Assembly: GCA_020025135.1 (NCBI GenBank)
Contig: JAHHSQ010000026.1
Coordinates: 1 to 20,926, forward strand
Source of the DNA: Pectinatus sp.
GTDB taxonomy: Bacteria; Bacillota; Negativicutes; Selenomonadales; Selenomonadaceae
Direction: 5' to 3'
DNA length: 20,926 nt
Shown here one piece after another: positions 6,442-12,927 of this stretch (position 1 is its first letter; each line of letters begins with the position of its first letter). Both the position numbers and the translations under genes were made by a program. The notes under the pieces were generated by a model that saw only the letters and a list, made by a program, of their open reading frames with translations, had not been told where the DNA came from and did not search any database.

Positions 6442-8394
6442 ATGGATGATATGTCAATTAGTAGTGGTGATAATGGTCTGCACGGGTTGCTGTCTGGACT
6501 AGATATCGACGGCATGGTGAAAAAGGCGATGTTGCCGCAACAGAAGCGTTACGACCAGTTGAAGCAACAAGAGGATAAAGCAGACTGGACAAAAGATGCA
6601 TACCATGATTGGTATTTGAAATTGACCGATTATCAACAAAATACTTTATATAAATACGCACTTACGAGCAGTATGGAACCTAAAAATGCGGTAAGTAGCG
6701 ATAATTCAGTTGTTACAGCAACGGCAGGTGGCGCGGCTAACTGCCTTTCCCACCAAGTTACAGTAAATGACATGGCATCTAATGCTTTTTTCCAGACAGT
6801 GGGAAAAATTAAACGCCCAAGTGGGACAGATAGCAAGGATAATATCAAGTTGTCCAGTTTATTGGGATTTTCAGATGTTACTTTATCTTCTAATACAGCG
6901 GATACAGCTGATGGAGATTACCTTACTTTTAAAGTCGGCCAAAGCTCTACATCAGGTGGTAAGGAAATTCGTATAGATGGCAAAGAAATGGACCAAGTGG
7001 CAGTAAGCTTTACCATTCGAGATGGTACAAATGTCACTGACCCAGATACCGGAGCGAGCCATGAAAATTATGTGAAAGTATCTTTCACCTATCGTGACTT
7101 AGCGCAGGCTACCTTAAATGATTTAGCCAATAAAATAAATAACGGCACCAATGTTGTTGGGCAATATGACTCAGTGAATGATTCTTTTAGCTTGTATAAT
7201 TCCAAAGGTGGTAAGAACAATATTCTGGACCTTACCGTTGATAATGTGGCTCAAGATTCCTATTTGCAGAAATTAGGCTTGCAAGATAGCAATAAAAATA
7301 CGCGCAATTTAATATCAGCACTGAATTTTGGTCGCTATGATGCGGCCCAAAATTCTTTGGTTGGTACGGATGATAAGAGCATTGTTACCACTAGTACGGT
7401 TTATAATGGAAATTGGTTTAGCAATACACCTACAAATATTGGAACTACTAGTTGGACAGATGGTGCTACTCCTACCCCTAGTAAAGACAATGCCTTTATA
7501 AGCGGAACGAATGGTAGTGTAACGATTGATGGTAAAACATTTACTGATATTACAGGTAACCAACTTACGGTCAACGGTGTCACTTACACTATCAATTCTG
7601 AGAGCCCAAAGGATGCTACGGGGGCAGTGCGAAGCACTATGGTTTCTGTCAGCATGGACCAGGATACTATCGTCAAGAATGTAAAACAATTCGTCGATGA
7701 TTACAATAAATTATTATCCGATTTGAAGTCAGCGGTTTACACGCGACCTGATAGTAATTTCCAACCTTTGACGGATGAACAGAAAAAAGCGATGACTGCA
7801 GACCAGATAACAAAGTGGACTGATAAGGCGAAACAAGGATTGTTGTACAACTCGACCCCGTTGGTAAATCTTATAGATAGAATGCGTACAGCAGTAAATG
7901 AACCGGTAGGTGGGGTAAGTGGTCAATATACTAGCCTGTCTAGTATCGGGATCAGTGTGTCTGCTGATTGGAATAAAGATAAATTTGGCTTATTGACAGT
8001 AGATGAAAGTAAACTGCGCAAGGCCTTGGCATCTAATACAGGAATAGTTTACCAACTATTTAATAATCCGAATGATAAAGCTGGTGAACAGAATACCTAT
8101 GGTATCGTTAAGCGTCTAAATCATGCGATGAGCGATGCGATAGGTACTGGTTCAGGTTCTACAGCAACAGGCATTAAAGGTATGGCTGGTGTAACTGGGT
8201 CTGGAACTATTAGTGACCAAAGTTATTGGGGCGATAAGATAGAAAATATTCAGTCTCAAATGAAGTCATTGCGGACGAGAATGAGTCAGATGCAGAGAAA
8301 ACTTTTCCAGCAATTTGACCAAATGGAAGTAGCAATGTCCAAAATAAGTTCTCAATATGGTTTTGTAAATAGCTATCTTGGTGGCGGACAATAA
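6442..8394 (+). CDS. fliD: Flagellar filament cap protein FliD
   Basis: 650 aa from ATG 6442. A GTG at 6433 is possible in frame, but it overlaps the site GAGAGGTG (6428-6435), which fits 6442 with 6 bases spacing. The N-terminus GLLSGLDIDGMVKKAMLPQQKRYDQLKQQEDKADW is typical of FliD. The C-terminus (IENIQSQMKSLRTRMSQMQRKLFQQFDQMEVAMSKISSQYGFVNSYLGG) is the matching coiled region that docks the cap to the filament. A family-like segment KNVKQFVDDYNKLLSDLKSAV occurs near residue 415. The protein is larger than the common 450-500 aa because of the central domains. Confidence 0.95.
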   Translation: MDDMSISSGDNGLHGLLSGLDIDGMVKKAMLPQQKRYDQLKQQEDKADWTKDAYHDWYLKLTDYQQNTLYKYALTSSMEPKNAVSSDNSVVTATAGGAANCLSHQVTVNDMASNAFFQTVGKIKRPSGTDSKDNIKLSSLLGFSDVTLSSNTADTADGDYLTFKVGQSSTSGGKEIRIDGKEMDQVAVSFTIRDGTNVTDPDTGASHENYVKVSFTYRDLAQATLNDLANKINNGTNVVGQYDSVNDSFSLYNSKGGKNNILDLTVDNVAQDSYLQKLGLQDSNKNTRNLISALNFGRYDAAQNSLVGTDDKSIVTTSTVYNGNWFSNTPTNIGTTSWTDGATPTPSKDNAFISGTNGSVTIDGKTFTDITGNQLTVNGVTYTINSESPKDATGAVRSTMVSVSMDQDTIVKNVKQFVDDYNKLLSDLKSAVYTRPDSNFQPLTDEQKKAMTADQITKWTDKAKQGLLYNSTPLVNLIDRMRTAVNEPVGGVSGQYTSLSSIGISVSADWNKDKFGLLTVDESKLRKALASNTGIVYQLFNNPNDKAGEQNTYGIVKRLNHAMSDAIGTGSGSTATGIKGMAGVTGSGTISDQSYWGDKIENIQSQMKSLRTRMSQMQRKLFQQFDQMEVAMSKISSQYGFVNSYLGGGQ

Positions 8395-8418
8395 TAGATA
8401 AATAAAAGGAGTTTTTTC

Positions 8419-8835
8419 ATGCGGAGTGCTTCACAAACAGCGGCAGCTTATCAGAGACAGCAAGTTTTGACAGCGAGTCCGGAAATGTTGACACTTATGC
8501 TCTATAATGGGGCGATTAAATTTGTCAATGAAGGTATAAAACAGATTGAAGCCAAGGATTGTATTAAATCTAATGAAGCCCTTATCAGAGCACAAGATAT
8601 CATGATAGAATTCATGGGAACGCTTAATATGGATTATGAGATATCGCGTAGTTTGTATTCTCTTTATAACTACATCTATCGGGGCATGATTGAGGGAAAT
8701 ATGCGCAATAATGTGGAAAAGTTGCAAGAGGTCAAGGGTATATTGGTAGAACTACGTGATACTTGGAACCAAGCTATGAAAAAGGCGCAACAAGAAAAAG
8801 CAGCACAACAAGGCCAAGCGAACAAGGAAAAATAA
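8419..8835 (+). CDS. fliS: Flagellar export chaperone FliS
   Basis: 138 aa, four-helix type. It has the FliS motifs AAAYQRQQVLTASPEMLTLMLYNGAIKFV, ALIRAQDIMIEFMGTLNMDYEISRSLYSLYNYIYRGMIEGN and VEKLQEVKGILVELRDTWNQAM. The C-terminus is a lysine/glutamine-rich tail. FliS binds the flagellin C-terminus and prevents premature polymerization. The ribosome site AAAGGAG has 7 bases spacing to the ATG. It closes the flgM-fliS run; no convincing terminator follows directly. Confidence 0.95.
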   Translation: MRSASQTAAAYQRQQVLTASPEMLTLMLYNGAIKFVNEGIKQIEAKDCIKSNEALIRAQDIMIEFMGTLNMDYEISRSLYSLYNYIYRGMIEGNMRNNVEKLQEVKGILVELRDTWNQAMKKAQQEKAAQQGQANKEK

Positions 8836-8955
8836 TAGACCTTGATTTTATCTATTAAAATTTCGGCTTATTAAATGCTATAAAATTGAGTTTTTGCGAT
8901 AAATTGTGTTAAGTTTAGTTTATGATGGTGGTCGTGTTCTTAAGGCAATTTGTTA

Positions 8956-8981
8956 TAACTTTTTCTATGTATTGGTGATAA
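8956..8981 (+). promoter_or_regulatory. Possible sigma-28 promoter for the FliT-like gene
   Basis: TAAC at 8956-8959, 14 bases, then GGTGATAA at 8974-8981. Six of eight positions match the -10 consensus GCCGATAA, but the -35 and spacing (14 instead of 15) are imperfect. It would start the message just upstream of the AGGAGG at 9009. It lies in a 188-base gap that otherwise shows no gene. Confidence 0.3.
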
Positions 8982-9023
8982 CCATATGATTTTATTGGCG
9001 GGGCGTTTAGGAGGAAATTAAAG

Positions 9024-9380
9024 TTGAGGAATGGAGAAAAAGACGCTCAGGCGAATTTACAGGCTGCGGAGTTATGGCAGAAGTTCTTTACTTTGACTGA
9101 AGAAATGTACAGATTTTTGAAAAAAGATAATATCGATATGTTTTTGCAATTATTGGAGCAACGTTTGACTTTGCAGAAATTAATTGAAGAATTGCCACCT
9201 AATGATTATCATCTGACCGAGGAGGGGAGAGCACTCATTGGTCAAATTAATCCGCTTAGTGCTAAAATACGTTCTTTAGGGCAGGCGTGGCTGATACGCA
9301 AGCGCAATCAAAATAATCGTGTTAATGCCTATGAGGCGAAGCAACATTTTTCAGCTGGTTATTTTAGTAGAAAATTTTAA
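9024..9380 (+). CDS. FliT-like small flagellar chaperone, TTG start
   Basis: 118 aa starting with TTG. A strong AGGAGG at 9009-9014 with 9 bases spacing decides the start; the next in-frame ATG is 27 codons in and has no such site. The protein is helical (LQAAELWQKFFTLTEEMYRFLKKDNIDMFLQLLEQRLTLQKLIEEL) and ends with NAYEAKQHFSAGYFSRKF, resembling the tyrosine- and glycine-containing ends of FliT and FlgN chaperones. FliT serves FliD and follows fliS in Bacillus, which fits this position. I cannot exclude another FlgN-type chaperone. Confidence 0.6.
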   Translation: MRNGEKDAQANLQAAELWQKFFTLTEEMYRFLKKDNIDMFLQLLEQRLTLQKLIEELPPNDYHLTEEGRALIGQINPLSAKIRSLGQAWLIRKRNQNNRVNAYEAKQHFSAGYFSRKF

Positions 9381-9398
9381 GAAAAATTATTAATTCGC

Positions 9399-9425
9399 TT
9401 AAGTTTTTTTTTTAGCTATCGATAA
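9399..9425 (+). promoter_or_regulatory. Sigma-28 promoter of flagellin 1
   Basis: TTAA at 9399-9402, exactly 15 bases, then ATCGATAA at 9418-9425. The sigma-28 consensus is TAAA-N15-GCCGATAA, so the core matches well with correct spacing. Ten consecutive T lie in the spacer. The predicted message starts near 9432, giving a leader of about 90 bases before the flagellin ATG. The -35 starts only 19 bases after the FliT-like stop. Confidence 0.75.
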
Positions 9426-9437
9426 TAAATTTGAGAA

Positions 9438-9476
9438 CACCAATGAGGCTCGAGCGATCGGCGGGCTTTGTTGGTG
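9438..9476 (+). promoter_or_regulatory. 5'-proximal stem-loop in the flagellin 1 leader
   Basis: CACCAA (9438-9443) pairs perfectly with TTGGTG (9471-9476), enclosing a GC-rich loop that contains the palindrome GCTCGAGC. It would lie at the very 5' end of the flagellin 1 message. A stabilizing role is plausible; there is no direct evidence. The flagellin 2 leader does not show the same stem. Confidence 0.45.
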
Positions 9477-9479
9477 ATA

Positions 9480-9494
9480 TGTCCAGGAAGGGCA
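9480..9494 (+). promoter_or_regulatory. CsrA-site hairpin, flagellin 1 leader
   Basis: Stem TGTCC/GGGCA with loop AGGAA (GGA at 9486-9488), the shape of a high-affinity CsrA site. The corresponding hairpin of flagellin 2 differs by a U-G to U-A change that keeps the pair. It lies 23-26 bases upstream of the GGA triplets of the ribosome-site hairpin, so one CsrA dimer could bridge both. Confidence 0.65.
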
Positions 9495-9504
9495 ATACTT
9501 TTAC

Positions 9505-9518
9505 TCATGGAGGAATGA
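9505..9518 (+). promoter_or_regulatory. Ribosome-site hairpin of flagellin 1, second CsrA site
   Basis: TCAT (9505-9508) pairs with ATGA (9515-9518) and the loop is GGAGGA, which is both the Shine-Dalgarno sequence and a CsrA-type GGA target. Binding here would block the ribosome; this is the arrangement known for hag in Bacillus. The ATG is 3 bases further on. Confidence 0.6.
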
Positions 9519-9521
9519 AAA

Positions 9522-10895
9522 ATGTCATTAGTAATTAAACACAATATGTCGGCTCTCAACACCTTAAACATCATGGGCCGTAATAGCAAAGCTTTGGCAA
9601 AAAGCTTGCAACAAGTATCTTCTGGTATGAAAATCAATAGCGCTGCTGATTCACCAGCAGGTTATGCTATTTCTGAACGCATGATGGTACAAATCGCTTC
9701 CTTAGACCAGGACAACCAGAATGCTAAAAATGGTCAGAATATGTTAAAAACAGCTGAAGGTGCTGTATCTTCTACCGTTAACATCTTGAAAACTTTAAAA
9801 GAAAAAGTTATCGATGCTGCTAACGATACCAATACCACTTTCGACCGTAAAACTATTCAGGACTATTTAAATCAGGCTGTTGACCAAATCAACGACAATG
9901 CTAACGTTACCTATAACGGACAGCTTTTGATTGATGGTTCTAAAAACCAGTTCATCTCTGGCGGTGTTACAGCTGTATACAGCAACCAGTCCTTAGATGT
10001 AAAAACAAAATTTGCTAGTACCTTGACTACATTATTAGACCGTAATGGCAACAGCTTGAACATCGCTAATGGTGACACAGTTACCGTTTCCTTCGTCGCT
10101 AACGGCAAAACCATTACCACTCACTTTGCAGTAAGTTCTAAGACCACTATTGCTAATATCTTTGAAAATGCCAATAAAGCTGCTGGTTCTAGCGGTAAAT
10201 TAACTGGTGGTGTTCTCTTCGCTTCTTCAGCTAAGGCTGGTATGGGAGAAGGTAGCTATATTGGTGTAGGTGCAGATGCAACTTCCGTATTTACAGCAGA
10301 TGGTGCTAGCGTTTTATCCATCAGTTCTAACGGCAGAGGCTTGGCTCATAATATCGCAGGCTTTACCATCAGTGTTAGCGGTAAAGATGGCAATATTAAA
10401 AAATCCGTCAACTCTGTACTCGATGCTTGGCAGGAAAATATCGTTGCACAGAACAAATCCAATGACAACTCCATTACTTTACAAATTGGCACTAAATCCA
10501 ATCAGGCTATTCGTGTTGGTTTAGGAGATATGAGAGCATATGCCCTCGGTTTGCAAGGTTTGGATATTCAAAATGGTAAGAGCGGTTTGAAGACCATCGA
10601 TGTAACCACTCGTCAGTCTGCTAATGCAGCTATTAACGTCTTCGATAATGCTATCAACATTGCTTTGAAAGAACAGACCCAAATCGGTTCTGTAGAAAAC
10701 AGACTCGATTATACACAGGATAACTTGACCACGGCTAGCGAAAACGTTCAGGCATCTGAATCCACCATCCGCGATGTTAACATGGCTAAGGCAATGACTG
10801 AATACACGAAGAACAATGTTCTTCTTCAGGCATCTCAGGCAATGCTCGCTCAGGCTAACCAGAGTAGCCAGAACGTTTTACAGTTGTTACACTAA
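9522..10895 (+). CDS. Flagellin, copy 1
   Basis: 457 aa. The N-terminal D0/D1 domain (residues 1 to about 145) begins SLVIKHNMSALNTLNIMGRNSKALAKSLQ and contains SSGMKINSAADSPAGYAISERM and VTYNGQLLIDGS. The C-terminal domain (about 370-457) has STIRDVNMAKAMTEYTKNNVLLQASQAMLAQANQSSQNVLQLL. The middle (about 146-365) is a variable, Ser/Thr/Asn-rich exposed domain without cysteines. Codons are visibly biased to C-ending and GCT/AAC types, as expected of a highly expressed gene. The last residue is histidine where flagellins almost always end in arginine (as copy 2 does). It has its own sigma-28 promoter and CsrA-type leader. Confidence 0.96.
   Translation: MSLVIKHNMSALNTLNIMGRNSKALAKSLQQVSSGMKINSAADSPAGYAISERMMVQIASLDQDNQNAKNGQNMLKTAEGAVSSTVNILKTLKEKVIDAANDTNTTFDRKTIQDYLNQAVDQINDNANVTYNGQLLIDGSKNQFISGGVTAVYSNQSLDVKTKFASTLTTLLDRNGNSLNIANGDTVTVSFVANGKTITTHFAVSSKTTIANIFENANKAAGSSGKLTGGVLFASSAKAGMGEGSYIGVGADATSVFTADGASVLSISSNGRGLAHNIAGFTISVSGKDGNIKKSVNSVLDAWQENIVAQNKSNDNSITLQIGTKSNQAIRVGLGDMRAYALGLQGLDIQNGKSGLKTIDVTTRQSANAAINVFDNAINIALKEQTQIGSVENRLDYTQDNLTTASENVQASESTIRDVNMAKAMTEYTKNNVLLQASQAMLAQANQSSQNVLQLLH
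9597..10837 (+). repeat. 1241-base perfect direct repeat, copy A
   Basis: This stretch is identical, base for base, to 11224-12464 (offset 1627). The flanking parts of the two genes differ: 4 substitutions in the first 75 bases and 6 in the last 58, nearly all silent. The pattern points to gene conversion in the core. Confidence 0.9.
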
Positions 10896-10917
10896 TAAGA
10901 TGGTAGCTTAGTTTTTA

Positions 10918-10950
10918 GGGATGTGTGACTATCTTTTAGTCACGCATCCC
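10918..10950 (+). terminator. Strong stem-loop after flagellin 1
   Basis: GGGATG, a T-G wobble, then GTGACTA pair with TAGTCAC and CATCCC around a TCTTT loop (14 pairs). No T-run follows (next bases ACTAATTAAGG), so it is not a classic terminator. It may act as the end of the flagellin 1 message by processing, or as a 3' stabilizer. Confidence 0.55.
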
Positions 10951-10996
10951 ACTAATTAAGGTTAAAACGTGATAGTGATAGTTCTCATGTTTTGTG

Positions 10997-11029
10997 CATC
11001 AAATTGTCTTTGCAATTTTGTCTTTGATG
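10997..11029 (+). promoter_or_regulatory. Stem-loop upstream of flagellin 2
   Basis: CATCAAA (10997-11003) pairs with TTTGATG (11023-11029), with an inner ATTG/CAAT pairing. It lies between the flagellin 1 3' stem and the possible promoter of flagellin 2. Its role is not evident; no T-run follows directly. Confidence 0.35.
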
Positions 11030-11035
11030 AGGTTG

Positions 11036-11062
11036 TAAAAATTTTTGATAATAATTTTATAA
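11036..11062 (+). promoter_or_regulatory. Weak candidate promoter for flagellin 2
   Basis: TAAA (11036-11039), 15 bases, then TTTTATAA (11055-11062). The -35 and spacing fit sigma-28 but the -10 lacks the CG core. The overlapping segment TTTGATAATAA resembles the flagellin 1 -10 region yet has no proper -35. Flagellin 2 may thus depend on a weaker promoter or readthrough. Confidence 0.25.
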
Positions 11063-11106
11063 CCAACGAAAAGACTCATGTAATTGACGGATTGTGATAT
11101 CGGCTT

Positions 11107-11121
11107 TGTCCAGGATGGACA
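11107..11121 (+). promoter_or_regulatory. CsrA-site hairpin, flagellin 2 leader
   Basis: Stem TGTCC/GGACA is perfect, loop AGGAT (GGA at 11113-11115), very close to the CsrA consensus. Compared with flagellin 1 the third pair is U-A instead of U-G, so the stem is maintained by covariation although most of the surrounding leader has diverged. Confidence 0.7.
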
Positions 11122-11131
11122 CTATTTTTAC

Positions 11132-11145
11132 TCATGGAGGAATGA
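11132..11145 (+). promoter_or_regulatory. Ribosome-site hairpin of flagellin 2, second CsrA site
   Basis: TCAT/ATGA stem with GGAGGA loop, identical to the flagellin 1 site, overlapping the Shine-Dalgarno sequence 3 bases before ATG 11149. Confidence 0.6.
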
Positions 11146-11148
11146 AAA

Positions 11149-12522
11149 ATGTCATTAGTAATTAAACATAATATGTCGGCTCTCAACACCTTAAACATCA
11201 TGGGCCGCAACAGCAAAGCTTTAGCAAAAAGCTTGCAACAAGTATCTTCTGGTATGAAAATCAATAGCGCTGCTGATTCACCAGCAGGTTATGCTATTTC
11301 TGAACGCATGATGGTACAAATCGCTTCCTTAGACCAGGACAACCAGAATGCTAAAAATGGTCAGAATATGTTAAAAACAGCTGAAGGTGCTGTATCTTCT
11401 ACCGTTAACATCTTGAAAACTTTAAAAGAAAAAGTTATCGATGCTGCTAACGATACCAATACCACTTTCGACCGTAAAACTATTCAGGACTATTTAAATC
11501 AGGCTGTTGACCAAATCAACGACAATGCTAACGTTACCTATAACGGACAGCTTTTGATTGATGGTTCTAAAAACCAGTTCATCTCTGGCGGTGTTACAGC
11601 TGTATACAGCAACCAGTCCTTAGATGTAAAAACAAAATTTGCTAGTACCTTGACTACATTATTAGACCGTAATGGCAACAGCTTGAACATCGCTAATGGT
11701 GACACAGTTACCGTTTCCTTCGTCGCTAACGGCAAAACCATTACCACTCACTTTGCAGTAAGTTCTAAGACCACTATTGCTAATATCTTTGAAAATGCCA
11801 ATAAAGCTGCTGGTTCTAGCGGTAAATTAACTGGTGGTGTTCTCTTCGCTTCTTCAGCTAAGGCTGGTATGGGAGAAGGTAGCTATATTGGTGTAGGTGC
11901 AGATGCAACTTCCGTATTTACAGCAGATGGTGCTAGCGTTTTATCCATCAGTTCTAACGGCAGAGGCTTGGCTCATAATATCGCAGGCTTTACCATCAGT
12001 GTTAGCGGTAAAGATGGCAATATTAAAAAATCCGTCAACTCTGTACTCGATGCTTGGCAGGAAAATATCGTTGCACAGAACAAATCCAATGACAACTCCA
12101 TTACTTTACAAATTGGCACTAAATCCAATCAGGCTATTCGTGTTGGTTTAGGAGATATGAGAGCATATGCCCTCGGTTTGCAAGGTTTGGATATTCAAAA
12201 TGGTAAGAGCGGTTTGAAGACCATCGATGTAACCACTCGTCAGTCTGCTAATGCAGCTATTAACGTCTTCGATAATGCTATCAACATTGCTTTGAAAGAA
12301 CAGACCCAAATCGGTTCTGTAGAAAACAGACTCGATTATACACAGGATAACTTGACCACGGCTAGCGAAAACGTTCAGGCATCTGAATCCACCATCCGCG
12401 ATGTTAACATGGCTAAGGCAATGACTGAATACACGAAGAACAATGTTCTTCTTCAGGCATCTCAAGCAATGCTTGCTCAGGCTAACCAGAGTAGCCAGAA
12501 CGTTTTGCAGTTGTTGCGTTAA
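11149..12522 (+). CDS. Flagellin, copy 2
   Basis: 457 aa, identical to copy 1 except for the last residue (arginine here, histidine there). Domain layout is the same: conserved D0/D1 N-terminus, variable Ser/Thr/Asn-rich middle, conserved C-terminus ending in the canonical LLR. The start ATG follows the same GGAGGA site. Only about ten base differences separate the genes, all within 75 bases of the start or 58 of the stop. Its upstream region is unlike that of copy 1 beyond about 45 bases, so the two may be expressed at different levels. Confidence 0.96.
   Translation: MSLVIKHNMSALNTLNIMGRNSKALAKSLQQVSSGMKINSAADSPAGYAISERMMVQIASLDQDNQNAKNGQNMLKTAEGAVSSTVNILKTLKEKVIDAANDTNTTFDRKTIQDYLNQAVDQINDNANVTYNGQLLIDGSKNQFISGGVTAVYSNQSLDVKTKFASTLTTLLDRNGNSLNIANGDTVTVSFVANGKTITTHFAVSSKTTIANIFENANKAAGSSGKLTGGVLFASSAKAGMGEGSYIGVGADATSVFTADGASVLSISSNGRGLAHNIAGFTISVSGKDGNIKKSVNSVLDAWQENIVAQNKSNDNSITLQIGTKSNQAIRVGLGDMRAYALGLQGLDIQNGKSGLKTIDVTTRQSANAAINVFDNAINIALKEQTQIGSVENRLDYTQDNLTTASENVQASESTIRDVNMAKAMTEYTKNNVLLQASQAMLAQANQSSQNVLQLLR
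11224..12464 (+). repeat. 1241-base perfect direct repeat, copy B
   Basis: Identical to 9597-10837. Recombination between the copies would delete or amplify one 1627-base unit containing one flagellin gene and the spacer. Confidence 0.9.
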
Positions 12523-12536
12523 TGATTTGGTTTTTT

Positions 12537-12596
12537 AGGATATACCACTAATACCTATGAAATAGTTTTGAGAGCTTATCAAAAATGACATATCCT
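12537..12596 (+). other. Distal inverted repeat after flagellin 2
   Basis: AGGATAT (12537-12543) and ATATCCT (12590-12596) could pair across a 46-base loop. The bases TTTTTTAGGATATACCACTA resemble the start of the flagellin 1 3' region (TTTTTAGGG, CCCACTAAT), so this may be the diverged counterpart of that stem-loop. This is the first part of the 405-base non-coding stretch 12523-12927. Confidence 0.3.
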
Positions 12597-12776
12597 TCCC
12601 TGCTTAGTTATGGGAGTGTAAGGCGTGCTCGTTTGATTTGCCTAAAATAAACGAAAAAATACCGTGAGGTACGCGGAAATCTACGCTTGGGTTAGAGTAT
12701 ATAATATATATGTTTCGACTTATATTTAATGCTCGGAAAACCAAGAATCCCTTGCTTTTGGTACGGGAATTGTTAA
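12597..12776 (+). ncRNA. Structured RNA resembling an IS200/IS605 omega RNA or relic
   Basis: Several stems follow one another: a bulged hairpin 12630-12653 (CGTTT/AAACG plus ATTT/AAAT), a perfect TACC-GTGA-GGTA hairpin at 12660-12671, GCG/CGC at 12673-12686, and a long A/T-rich hairpin closed by GAG/CTC (12695-12734). AGGC near 12620 could also pair with GCCT in the first loop, a possible pseudoknot. The 3' part, AAGAATCCCTTGCTTTTGG then GGGAATTGTTAA, resembles the IS right end at window positions 17-53. I see no reading frame for TnpB. It could be a non-autonomous element, a decayed insertion, or a free-standing guide-like RNA. This is a resemblance judged by eye. Confidence 0.35.
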
Positions 12777-12825
12777 AGCTGTTGTTTTAAAAACAATGGT
12801 AATTGATTTCACTATATAAGATACG

Positions 12826-12859
12826 AAAGGGTAGCTATTGTTGGTAGCTACCCTTTTTT
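12826..12859 (+). terminator. Rho-independent terminator before the glycosyltransferase operon
   Basis: AAAGGGTAGCTA (12826-12837) pairs perfectly with TAGCTACCCTTT (12845-12856), loop TTGTTGG, followed by further T. It is the clear end of the flagellin 2 transcript or of the structured RNA upstream. A frame open from the TTG in its loop runs into the next gene, but that start is not real. Confidence 0.88.
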
Positions 12860-12927
12860 GTATTAGCTTTATAGTAATTTGTGCTAATATTAATAAATAT
12901 ATTAGATTTTTAAAAGGAAGAATATTG

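Noticed and set aside
8836..8870. Terminator directly after fliS
   Set aside because: Only a weak ATAGA/TCTAT stem with a long loop is present and no T-run follows, so I did not call it.
10270..10524. Plus-strand frame inside flagellin 1, repeated at 11897-12151
   Set aside because: It is an out-of-frame product of the flagellin coding sequence, duplicated only because the core is duplicated; it has no start signals.
9522..12522. Assembly artefact creating the second flagellin
   Set aside because: The flanking spacers and gene ends differ, and the differences are mostly silent, which an accidental duplication of reads would not give. Long reads would settle it.
12600..12780. Cyclic di-GMP or other riboswitch after flagellin 2
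   Set aside because: I could not fit the known GEMM-I or class II consensus, and the sequence lies after a gene rather than in a leader except for the distant glycosyltransferase operon, from which a terminator separates it.
12777..12797. Terminator at GTTGTTTTAAAAACAATGG
   Set aside because: The TTGTTTT/AAAACAA pairing has a one-base loop and no T-run after it; the real terminator is at 12826-12859.
12838..12927. TTG start extending the first glycosyltransferase by 30 residues
   Set aside because: The TTG lies in the loop of the terminator 12826-12859 and has no ribosome site, while ATG 12928 has AAGGAAG at the right distance and begins directly with the GT domain.
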